Positions 1 to 6,591 of a stretch of DNA of 12,286 nucleotides are shown piece after piece (the first letter of the stretch is position 1; every line of letters begins with the position of its first letter). The position numbers and the translations under genes are program-made. The DNA lies in contig CAIUKX010000065.1 of NCBI GenBank assembly GCA_903899795.1, positions 1 to 12,286 on the forward strand, read 5' to 3'. Origin of the DNA: an uncultured Flavobacteriales bacterium. Lineage in GTDB: Bacteria; Bacteroidota; Bacteroidia; Flavobacteriales_D; Crocinitomicaceae. The notes under the pieces were generated by a model that had not been told where the DNA came from, did no database searches, and worked only from the letters and a program-made list of their open reading frames with translations.

Positions 1-44
1 AGTAATACTCCTATAACCGATAATACAATCTTTAAAATTTTCAT
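1..44 (-). CDS. N-terminal fragment of a membrane or exported protein (cut by window edge)
   Basis: Reading the minus strand from the ATG at 44, an open frame runs to the window edge and encodes MKILKIVLSVIGVL, a lysine-flanked hydrophobic N-terminus typical of a signal peptide or first membrane helix. A candidate -7 element (TAAATTTG on the minus strand, 89-96) lies 44 bases upstream, and AAGG sits just before the start. Only 14 whole codons are visible, so no function can be assigned. Similar starts occur in small SRPBCC-type membrane-anchored proteins of Bacteroidota, but that is a guess. Confidence 0.5.
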   Translation of the reverse strand, partial: MKILKIVLSVIGVL

Positions 45-315
45 GACCTTATTTTTATTTGTTAAACATTTATTCTATTAGTCTATAACAAATTTAATTT
101 TGTGACTTATGGAAAAGTATGATTAATATGAAGCTTACTACTGACCTTAATCAGTACACAATATGGATCTCAACTTCTTTCCATTTATCAACTCGATAAA
201 GAATCTATGATACTCACTTACAATATCTTTCTATTCCTTCTCAGAAATATTAGCAGCAGGTTATTAACAATGATTAATGTATTTTTATCTAGTAGAATTC
301 TTCGAAAAATTATCT
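45..315. other. Gene-free stretch between two minus-strand genes
   Basis: No convincing gene is present in this AT-rich 271-base region. It holds back-to-back -7-like motifs (89-102), a 6-bp inverted repeat TACTGA/TCAGTA with a 6-base centre (139-156) and an unsupported 26-codon ORF on the plus strand (119-199). No hairpin followed by a T-tract was found downstream of the glycosyltransferase gene that ends at 316. Confidence 0.6.
89..96 (-). promoter_or_regulatory. Candidate -7 promoter element for the left-edge gene
   Basis: CAAATTTA on the plus strand reads TAAATTTG on the minus strand, matching the Bacteroidota TAnnTTTG element. It is 44 bases before the ATG at 44. No clear -33 TTG box is seen at the expected distance. 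The motif is short and this DNA is AT-rich, so chance is possible. Confidence 0.35.
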
Positions 316-1557
316 TTACCCCACAAATCCCACATCTCCTTCGGTACTCAGGAAATGGACATAGAAAGTGATCAAAAAGATGAAATTCAGGATGATAAAA
401 GCAATAATTGAAAGTTTCGAAAGAAATTCATGATTTGATTTCATTCCAAAAAACAAAAGTACATAAACGGATACTGCAAAAAATTTAAGAAAAGCTTGAA
501 TGTGTACATACGATCCAAAACTCAACCAATACAGAACCAATGCAAACAAGATAATTCCCAACTGCTTAATCGAAAATTGAAAGGATTGTTTTAAATAATA
601 ATTCATCGCCACTAGAATAAAGGGAGATGCAAAGACAAAACGATTCAAACTGAACAAACTTCCACCACGGAACAATAGAACAGAAAGGGTAATCCCTCCC
701 AAATACGCCAAAGAAAGAAGTACTTCAGGCGAAAGTTTCTTCTTGTGACGAATTTCTTTTTTCACTAAAAAAAGTAATAATGTAATCCCTGCCCCCATTC
801 CAAAAAGCAATGCCACACCATCGAGCCGAGTGATCATATTTCCTCCCCAGGATCGCAAAGGAAAACTCGGAACTTGCAGGTGATTTCCCCAGTCTGCTTG
901 AACGGAGAAAAATTGAAACCACTGTCCGGTATCATAATATTGTGATACTCCCACTAAAACAATTCCCAATCCTGAAGCAAGTATATACAATCCGATTTGT
1001 GAAGCTTTTTTACGAATCGTTGCTTCACTCAGCCATTCCATGATGATTAATGCTGGTAACAAAACAGTAAATGAAGGTCGAGCAAGTGTACAAAGCAGTA
1101 AAGCCGATAAAACCAATAGATTTCGCTTGGATTTTACAGCTAGAAGCAACAATGTAGCTGAAGCAAAAAATAGAGCTTCTGAATAGGGTAAAAAGAAAAA
1201 AATGGAACTTGGAATACTCAAATAAAGAATTGTTTCCAAACGTTTTAACGCCATTGATTTCATCAAAAAATAAAAGGATCCCAAGTACAAAATGGCATTC
1301 ACAAATACGATTCCATAAATTCCAACAGAAAGAACTCGCCACAACAACGGAAAAAACGGAAAAAATGCTACCCTAAATCCTTCGTATCCTTTGCTTTCAA
1401 TGTAGAAATAATGCTCGGCATCCCAGTTCAAAAAATGTTTTCGTGTCAATAATCCAGGATAGAAAAACTGTTGAAGCAGCAAAAGAACCGTGCAAAATAA
1501 GATGCCGAACAAAAAAATTGTTTCAATTCCTTTCAATTTATCCTTCACTACACTCAA
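316..1557 (-). CDS. PIG-V-like GT-C membrane glycosyltransferase (putative mannosyltransferase)
   Basis: A 413-residue polytopic membrane protein with roughly 11-12 hydrophobic segments. It resembles the PIG-V (GPI mannosyltransferase 2, GT76-like) family of GT-C enzymes, which transfer a sugar from a polyprenyl-phosphate donor on the outer face of the membrane. Supporting motifs are WDAEHY (45-50) after the first helix, which is the acidic site expected in the first loop; AFFPFFPLL (64-72); PSSIFFFLPYSEALF (116-130); LARPS (158-162); and a C-terminal SLNRFVFASPF. Bacteria do not make GPI anchors, so the acceptor is unknown; a glycolipid, surface polymer or secreted protein is possible. The start is uncertain: the frame is open from a stop codon 15 bases before TTG 1557, and GTG 1548 or TTG 1536 (with AAGGA five or so bases before it) are alternatives; no ATG occurs near the N-terminus. 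It stands alone, divergent from the M1 peptidase. Confidence 0.75.
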   Translation of the reverse strand: MSVVKDKLKGIETIFLFGILFCTVLLLLQQFFYPGLLTRKHFLNWDAEHYFYIESKGYEGFRVAFFPFFPLLWRVLSVGIYGIVFVNAILYLGSFYFLMKSMALKRLETILYLSIPSSIFFFLPYSEALFFASATLLLLAVKSKRNLLVLSALLLCTLARPSFTVLLPALIIMEWLSEATIRKKASQIGLYILASGLGIVLVGVSQYYDTGQWFQFFSVQADWGNHLQVPSFPLRSWGGNMITRLDGVALLFGMGAGITLLLFLVKKEIRHKKKLSPEVLLSLAYLGGITLSVLLFRGGSLFSLNRFVFASPFILVAMNYYLKQSFQFSIKQLGIILFALVLYWLSFGSYVHIQAFLKFFAVSVYVLLFFGMKSNHEFLSKLSIIAFIILNFIFLITFYVHFLSTEGDVGFVG

Positions 1558-1668
1558 TTTATCAATTTGAATTTAAATGTATTACAACCCATTATTAAAC
1601 CTGATAATTTTCTACATAAAAAGCAATATAATTAACTATTTTGCGTTTCTAGGATGTCAATAACTTAT

Positions 1669-1676
1669 CAAAGTTA
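1669..1676 (-). promoter_or_regulatory. Candidate -7 element for the glycosyltransferase gene
   Basis: CAAAGTTA on the plus strand reads TAACTTTG on the minus strand, fitting TAnnTTTG. It would give a leader of about 100 bases, longer than others in this window. A second match (CAAAACTA, 1682-1689) is nearby, so the choice between them is open and either may be chance. Confidence 0.25.
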
Positions 1677-1713
1677 GGAAGCAAAACTACACTATTTTAC
1701 GATAAAATAAGTA

Positions 1714-1721
1714 TATATTTG
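1714..1721 (+). promoter_or_regulatory. -7 promoter element of the M1 peptidase gene
   Basis: TATATTTG matches the Bacteroidota TAnnTTTG element exactly and ends 20 bases before the ATG at 1742, implying a short leader. No clear TTG box lies about 20 bases upstream. Confidence 0.55.
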
Positions 1722-1741
1722 AACATCTCAATGCCATTCAT

Positions 1742-3703
1742 ATGACAAGATTGTATTTGTATTTTTTGTTATTGACTTTCATTAGTCCCGTTTTAGGACA
1801 AAATGAATGTTCCAAATGGAAATCGGGTCAAGCGCATGAAAAGAGCAATACCTTAACGGTCGCTCAAATTGATGAAACAAAAAAATACGATGTTCACTAT
1901 TACGCTTTAGATGTTTCCATCACGGATGCGAATACCGATATTGCGGGCACAGGTGAAATTCATGCTACGGCTAAGGTTAACCTTGATTCAGCCCTTTTTG
2001 AATTATACAATACAATGACAATTACTGAAATTCGTGTCAATGGAACACCAGTAACTTATTCAAGAAACGCAACTGCCATTAAAGTTCCGGTAAATGCCTC
2101 ACCAGGTCAAGCTTTCATTATTGCTGTCGATTACAACGGTACACCTCCAACAACCGGACAAAATCCAATGGGCGGTTCCGGCTTGGCTTCTCACACAGAC
2201 AATACCTATAATGTCACTACTACTTCTTCCCTATCTCAACCCTTTTCCGCTTATGAATGGTGGCCCTGCAAACAATATCTGGGAGATAAGGCTGACAGCA
2301 GTTCCGTAAAAATGACGGTTCCTTCCAACTGTAAAGCGGGATCAAATGGTTTATTGGTTGCAACGGTTGATCTTGGAAATGGAACGACCCGCTATGAGTG
2401 GAAAAACAATCACCCGATAGATTATTACTTAATTTCTGTAGCAGTCGGTAAATACGATGAATACATTACTTATTCCCATCCGAATGGTGCACCGAATCCA
2501 GTGATGATCCAAGATTACATTTACCAAAATCCACAATTCTTAACCGATTGGGAATTTCAAATCAATGAAACAGGAAAGATTATCGAACTCTATTCAAAAT
2601 TATACGGTCTCTATCCTTTTTACGACCAAAAATATGGGCACTGTGTTTCTCAAATCGGTGGTGGAATGGAGCATCAAACGATGACAACACAATCGAGTTT
2701 CGATGCAAATCTGAACGCCCACGAATTGGGACATCAATGGTTCGGAGATCACGTTACATGCGCATCTTGGGCCGATATATGGGTCAACGAAGGCTTCGCA
2801 ACTTATTCCCAATATTTGTACCTTGAGCACATGGTTCCAACAGCCAGAGCGCAGCAAATGACTGCCTACCATAATTCTGTCATGCAATATCTAGATGGCT
2901 CCACCTATGTTTATGGCACAGATACTTTAAATACATTCCGAATTTTCGATTACCGCTTGACTTACGCGAAAGGTGCTTCAATCATCAATACGATGCGTTT
3001 TATCATCAATAATGATTCACTGTTTTTTCAGGGCTTAAAAGATTATCAAATCAACTTTGCCGACAGTGTAGCGACGGGATTGGATGTTGAGGCTTCACTA
3101 GAAAATGCTTCTGGAGTGGATCTCTCTCATGTGTTTGAAGAATGGTATTACGGTGGTGGTTATCCGACCTACAATCTGCGCTGGAATACAGTCGGTCACG
3201 ATCTTTCATTGGAAATCACCCAATATCCTTCTTCTTATTGGGAAACTCAGAAATTCACCAATCCTTTGGAAATCAGTTTTACAAGAGAGAATTTGCCTGA
3301 CACAACGATTCGTTTTCAAGTCAGCGAGCTTGTCAATCAATACTACTTACAACATTTGGGAAGAATTACCGGAGTTCAGGCAATTGACCCTTACGACTGG
3401 ATTGTCAATAAATCCGACACCATTATTCATGATCCGAATTTCACAGCCACACCTGCTTCTGGAACTACCATTCCCGATGTTGAAATTTCCCCTAATCCAA
3501 CTGATGGACCTTTATTAATTGTTGTTCGGACGCCTGGAAAACATACATTGAAGGTCAATGATTCAGCAGGAAAAATAATAATTGAAAAAGAATTTGAAGT
3601 TGAAACCACTGTCGACCTAAATCAAAAAGCGCAGGGTTTATATCTGCTTCAAATCCAATCTGAATACGGGAAGAAAAATACCGCTAAAATAATTCGACGA
3701 TAA
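1742..3703 (+). CDS. Secreted M1 family zinc aminopeptidase with T9SS sorting domain
   Basis: A 653-residue exported metallopeptidase that should remove N-terminal residues from peptides outside the outer membrane. Residues 1-20 form a signal peptide (cleavage probably after VLGQ or nearby). An N-terminal beta domain (about 45-240) is followed by the catalytic domain: GGMEH (307-311), equivalent to the GxMEN exopeptidase motif; HELGH (327-331) with downstream Glu350 in NEGFA, giving the HExxH-(18)-E zinc site; and Tyr408 in TYAKGAS, the expected transition-state tyrosine. The C-terminus carries a type A T9SS sorting domain starting near SPNPTDGP (583-590) and ending in basic residues. It lacks the long helical C-terminal domain of PepN-type M1 enzymes, as is common for secreted Bacteroidota members. 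All catalytic residues are present. It has its own promoter; no hairpin terminator was seen after it. Confidence 0.93.
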   Translation: MTRLYLYFLLLTFISPVLGQNECSKWKSGQAHEKSNTLTVAQIDETKKYDVHYYALDVSITDANTDIAGTGEIHATAKVNLDSALFELYNTMTITEIRVNGTPVTYSRNATAIKVPVNASPGQAFIIAVDYNGTPPTTGQNPMGGSGLASHTDNTYNVTTTSSLSQPFSAYEWWPCKQYLGDKADSSSVKMTVPSNCKAGSNGLLVATVDLGNGTTRYEWKNNHPIDYYLISVAVGKYDEYITYSHPNGAPNPVMIQDYIYQNPQFLTDWEFQINETGKIIELYSKLYGLYPFYDQKYGHCVSQIGGGMEHQTMTTQSSFDANLNAHELGHQWFGDHVTCASWADIWVNEGFATYSQYLYLEHMVPTARAQQMTAYHNSVMQYLDGSTYVYGTDTLNTFRIFDYRLTYAKGASIINTMRFIINNDSLFFQGLKDYQINFADSVATGLDVEASLENASGVDLSHVFEEWYYGGGYPTYNLRWNTVGHDLSLEITQYPSSYWETQKFTNPLEISFTRENLPDTTIRFQVSELVNQYYLQHLGRITGVQAIDPYDWIVNKSDTIIHDPNFTATPASGTTIPDVEISPNPTDGPLLIVVRTPGKHTLKVNDSAGKIIIEKEFEVETTVDLNQKAQGLYLLQIQSEYGKKNTAKIIRR

Positions 3704-3722
3704 TTTATTTGCTGTTGAATAC

Positions 3723-3770
3723 TTTAGATTAAATTTTTTCTAAATTTATTTTTAGCCTAGACTAAAAAAT
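3723..3770. promoter_or_regulatory. Phased TTTAG/CTAAA half-sites, candidate operator of the TonB receptor gene
   Basis: Four half-sites alternate in orientation: TTTAG 3723-3727, CTAAA 3740-3744, TTTAG 3751-3755 and CTAAA 3762-3766. The last three are spaced exactly 11 bases apart, about one helical turn. The final pair forms an extended inverted repeat, TTTTTAG-CCTAGA-CTAAAAA (3749-3768), placed where the -33 contact of the promoter at 3777-3784 should be, so a bound repressor would block transcription. The half-site resembles those of DtxR/MntR-type metalloregulators, but the regulator is not identified. Confidence 0.45.
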
Positions 3771-3776
3771 AAACAA

Positions 3777-3784
3777 TACATTTG
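3777..3784 (+). promoter_or_regulatory. -7 promoter element of the TonB receptor gene
   Basis: TACATTTG is an exact TAnnTTTG match ending 17 bases before the ATG at 3802. The expected -33 region falls inside the TTTAG/CTAAA inverted repeat. Confidence 0.55.
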
Positions 3785-3801
3785 TAAAAATATATTTTCA
3801 A

Positions 3802-6072
3802 ATGTATAGTAAATCTTTTTTAATAATCATACTATTTTTTGCACCTATATGTGCTTACTCGCAATCAGGTACAGTTTACTACGAAAATAATCCCGTTGAA
3901 ATGGTTCGCATTTCAATTCAGGAAACTAATATTTCGACCTATACAGATAGTGTTGGACAATTTGTATTCCAACAAAACAACTCTGAAAATGTGACATTGA
4001 TTTTCACACATCCGGATTATGAATCCATCACTTTAAAAATCGACAAGAAAAAGAATACACCTGTTGAAATACAACTTTCGAAACTGACAAAAATCGTAGA
4101 CGAGGTGGTTGTTACAGGTACACTCAAAGAAGTTAACAAACTACAATGTACAGTTCCCGTGGAAATTTATGCTCCATCCTTTTTCAAGAAAAATCCTACA
4201 CCCAGTATTTTCGATGCACTGCAAAATATCAATGGAGTACGACCACAATTGAACTGCAACATTTGTAATACGGGTGACATCCACATCAACGGTTTGGAAG
4301 GTCCTTACACAATGGTGCTGATCGATGGCATGCCTATTGTGAGTAGCTTATCAACCGTTTATGGGTTATCGGGAATTCCAAACTCATTGGTAGAACGGAT
4401 CGAAATTGTCAAAGGTCCTGCCTCATCTTTGTTTGGAAGTGAAGCCATTGGGGGTATCATTAATATTATCACCAAGAAACCACAAAATGCACCAAGACTG
4501 TCATTCGATATTTTTTCTACAAGTTACCAAGAAACTAACATAGATGTCGGTCTTACATCGAAAGTTGGAAAAAAAGCGACTGTTCTTACAGGAATCAGCT
4601 ATTTCAATTTCCAAAAAATTGTCGACAAAAACCACGATCACTTTACAGATGTGACTTTACAAGACAGGGTTTCCGTATTTCAGAAATGGAACTTCGAACG
4701 AAAAGACAAGAAAATATTCACACTGGCTGGACGTTTTTTCTACGAAGACAGATGGGGCGGCGAAACCAATTGGACAAGACAGTTTCGCGGTGGAGACAGC
4801 ATCTACGGTGAGAGCATTTATACAAATCGTGTGGAATTACTAGGTAACTACCAACTCCCAACCAAAGAAAAATTGATGTTTTCCTTTTCAGGAATCAATC
4901 ACGACCAAAACAGTCGGTATGGAAAAGTATCCTATATCGCCAATCAAAAAATTCTTTTTGGACAATTGACCTGGGACAAAACAATCAAAAGACATGATCT
5001 ACTTTCAGGAATCGCATATAGACACACCTTCTATGATGATAACACAGTCGCTACACAAGCTGGAGATAGTTTGAACAAAACGAATGCGCCGAGCAACATT
5101 AACTTACCCGGAATTTTCCTTCAAGATGAAATTTCAATCAATGAAAAACAAAAATTACTTCTGGGATTCAGAGTTGACCATCATTCCATTCATGGATTCA
5201 TATACACTCCCCGATTCGGCTACAAATGGAACATCACTCCCAAAAACATAATTCGACTCAATGCCGGTACAGGATTCAGAGTTGTAAATGTTTTCACAGA
5301 AGATCATGCAGCACTGACAGGAGCTAGAACCGTTGAAATTGCACATCAATTAAAACCGGAACGTTCCTACAATGCCAATCTCAATTTTGTAAAATCCATC
5401 CAACTAAAAAAAACAAGTATAGGCATGGATATCACTGCTTTTTATACTTACTTCACCAACCGTATTATTGGTGATTACGAAACCGATCCCAATAAGATTA
5501 TTTACGATAATCTCCACGGATTTGCAGTAAGCCAAGGAATTAGTTCCAATTTCACACTTTCTCTTTTCAGAAACACGAAGATCATTGCCGGTTGCACATA
5601 TATGGATGTTTCTATACATAAAAATGGGGTGAAACAACAGCAAATTCTCACCGAAAAATTTACAGGTACATGGAGTCTTTCATACACCATTCCAAGAATT
5701 CACCTTGAAATCAATTACACTGGAAATTGCTACAGTCCAATGCGCTTGCCACTACTTGGACAATTAGATCCCCGATCAAAATATTCCCCATGGTGGAGCA
5801 TTCAAAATCTTCAGTTGGTATACACCAGATTCAAAAAATGGGAAATCTACGGAGGCATCAAAAATCTGCTGAATTTTACACCAAACAAACACAATCCTTT
5901 TATTATCGCAAGAGCAAATGATCCTTTCGATAAACAAGTTCAGTACGATACGAATGGAAAAATTCTTGCCACCACGAACAATCCCTATGCATTGACTTTC
6001 GATCCCACTTATGTGTATGCACCCAATCAAGGAATCAGAGGATTTTTAGGAATTCGGTTCAAAATAACATGA
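3802..6072 (+). CDS. TonB-dependent outer-membrane receptor with carboxypeptidase-regulatory-like domain
   Basis: A 756-residue gated outer-membrane importer energised by TonB-ExbBD. Residues 1-20 are a signal peptide. Residues about 22-95 form a carboxypeptidase-regulatory-like beta-sandwich, usual in Bacteroidota receptors. DEVVVTGT (100-107) is the TonB-box-like segment. The plug (about 115-230) carries DIHINGLEG (159-167), MVLIDGMPIV (171-180), VERIEIVKGPASSLFGSEAIGGIINIITK. The remainder is a 22-strand-type barrel ending in the aromatic-containing strand GFLGIRFKIT. It is not a SusC-type receptor: it is shorter, and no SusD partner follows. The plug contains CNIC (152-155), unusual for an exported domain. 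The substrate is unknown; the upstream operator-like repeats and the single-gene layout favour a metal chelate or cofactor over a glycan, but this is inference. Confidence 0.9.
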   Translation: MYSKSFLIIILFFAPICAYSQSGTVYYENNPVEMVRISIQETNISTYTDSVGQFVFQQNNSENVTLIFTHPDYESITLKIDKKKNTPVEIQLSKLTKIVDEVVVTGTLKEVNKLQCTVPVEIYAPSFFKKNPTPSIFDALQNINGVRPQLNCNICNTGDIHINGLEGPYTMVLIDGMPIVSSLSTVYGLSGIPNSLVERIEIVKGPASSLFGSEAIGGIINIITKKPQNAPRLSFDIFSTSYQETNIDVGLTSKVGKKATVLTGISYFNFQKIVDKNHDHFTDVTLQDRVSVFQKWNFERKDKKIFTLAGRFFYEDRWGGETNWTRQFRGGDSIYGESIYTNRVELLGNYQLPTKEKLMFSFSGINHDQNSRYGKVSYIANQKILFGQLTWDKTIKRHDLLSGIAYRHTFYDDNTVATQAGDSLNKTNAPSNINLPGIFLQDEISINEKQKLLLGFRVDHHSIHGFIYTPRFGYKWNITPKNIIRLNAGTGFRVVNVFTEDHAALTGARTVEIAHQLKPERSYNANLNFVKSIQLKKTSIGMDITAFYTYFTNRIIGDYETDPNKIIYDNLHGFAVSQGISSNFTLSLFRNTKIIAGCTYMDVSIHKNGVKQQQILTEKFTGTWSLSYTIPRIHLEINYTGNCYSPMRLPLLGQLDPRSKYSPWWSIQNLQLVYTRFKKWEIYGGIKNLLNFTPNKHNPFIIARANDPFDKQVQYDTNGKILATTNNPYALTFDPTYVYAPNQGIRGFLGIRFKIT

Positions 6073-6093
6073 AATAAATTCATAATTTTCTAA

Positions 6094-6106
6094 ATGATCA
6101 GATCAT
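6094..6106. repeat. 13-bp palindrome ATGATCAGATCAT
   Basis: A perfect inverted repeat (ATGATC-A-GATCAT) sits 22 bases after the TonB receptor stop and 45 bases before the -7 element at 6152. It is followed by CTTTA, too poor a T-tract for a good terminator, and a hairpin would need to melt some of the stem to form a loop. It may be an operator for the downstream gene or chance. Confidence 0.3.
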
Positions 6107-6151
6107 CTTTATTAAAACCAATCAAACCCATTAGTTATAGGTTAAAAGACG

Positions 6152-6159
6152 TATATTTG
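6152..6159 (+). promoter_or_regulatory. -7 promoter element of the small exported protein gene
   Basis: TATATTTG is an exact TAnnTTTG match 38 bases before the ATG at 6198. TTAG at 6131-6134 lies at the position expected for the -33 box but matches TTTG poorly. Confidence 0.5.
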
Positions 6160-6197
6160 CAACAGTAAATCGATATAAAACAAATAATTATACATCC

Positions 6198-6521
6198 ATG
6201 AAAAAATTAATTCTTTCCGTAGCTTGCTTCATAGCAACAACGGCATTATTTGCTCAAGAAACAAAAAAAGTAGTCAAACAAGAAATAAAACAGGAAAAAG
6301 AAAAAGTAGACTATGACAAACAAAAAGTGAAAACGGACAAGCAACAAGTCAAAGCGGATAAAGAAAAAGTTGAGAATGCAAAGAATTCAGGGGATAAAAC
6401 TCAGACTAAAATTGCAAAAGAACAGCTGAAATCAGATAAAACTCAAGAAAAAGCTGATAAGGAAAAAATGAAAGCTGATCAAATGGAAAAGAAAAGTTTA
6501 AAGCAACAGAAAAAACACTAA
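6198..6521 (+). CDS. Small exported lysine-rich heptad-repeat protein
   Basis: A 107-residue protein of unknown function. Residues 1-20 are a clear signal peptide (MKKLILSVACFIATTALFAQ), so it acts in the periplasm or outside. The rest is almost only Lys, Gln, Glu, Asp, Ala, Thr and Val with no Cys, Trp or Pro. A heptad register is visible: Ile30, Val37, Val44, Val51, Val58, then Gly65, Ile72, Ser79, Ala86, Ala93 and Ser100 fall exactly seven residues apart, with KxDKxxV-type units in the first half. There is only one hydrophobic position per heptad, so a charged single helix or loose coiled coil fits better than a stable dimer. KNSG (62-65) interrupts the helix. It is strongly basic overall, suggesting an interaction with an anionic surface, polysaccharide or DNA, though this is speculation. 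It has its own promoter and a strong terminator. Confidence 0.8.
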   Translation: MKKLILSVACFIATTALFAQETKKVVKQEIKQEKEKVDYDKQKVKTDKQQVKADKEKVENAKNSGDKTQTKIAKEQLKSDKTQEKADKEKMKADQMEKKSLKQQKKH

Positions 6522-6528
6522 ACCTATC

Positions 6529-6556
6529 AAGGCTATTCCACAAGAATAGCCTTTTT
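6529..6556 (+). terminator. Rho-independent terminator after the heptad-repeat protein gene
   Basis: A perfect 10-bp stem AAGGCTATTC/GAATAGCCTT (6529-6538 and 6544-6553) with a 5-base loop CACAA runs into TTTTT (6552-6556). It starts 7 bases after the stop codon. In the other direction there is no T-tract, so it should work mainly on the plus strand although the next gene converges. Confidence 0.88.
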
Positions 6557-6591
6557 AGTTTCCATTAAAGAACGAAATCCAATAATGAATT

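Noticed and set aside
139..156. Hairpin TACTGA-N6-TCAGTA
   Set aside because: Only 6 bp, with no T-tract on either strand and more than 150 bases from the end of the glycosyltransferase gene, so there is no case for a terminator.
119..199. 26-codon plus-strand ORF in the left intergenic stretch
   Set aside because: It has no recognisable domain, signal or clean start context, and ORFs of this length are expected by chance.
1731..1745. Four-codon mini-ORF (ATG CCA TTC ATA TGA) overlapping the M1 peptidase start as ATGA
   Set aside because: Its ATG would be only a few bases from the predicted transcription start and the frame is too short to distinguish from chance; the same overlap at 9019 has better spacing.
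2600..2887. Antisense and alternate-frame ORFs inside the peptidase, receptor, aminotransferase and other large genes
   Set aside because: They lie wholly within well-supported genes, show no domain or signal of their own, and are explained as shadow frames.
3802..6072. SusC/SusD polysaccharide-utilisation locus
   Set aside because: The receptor is shorter than SusC proteins, no SusD-like lipoprotein follows and no glycan hydrolases adjoin it.
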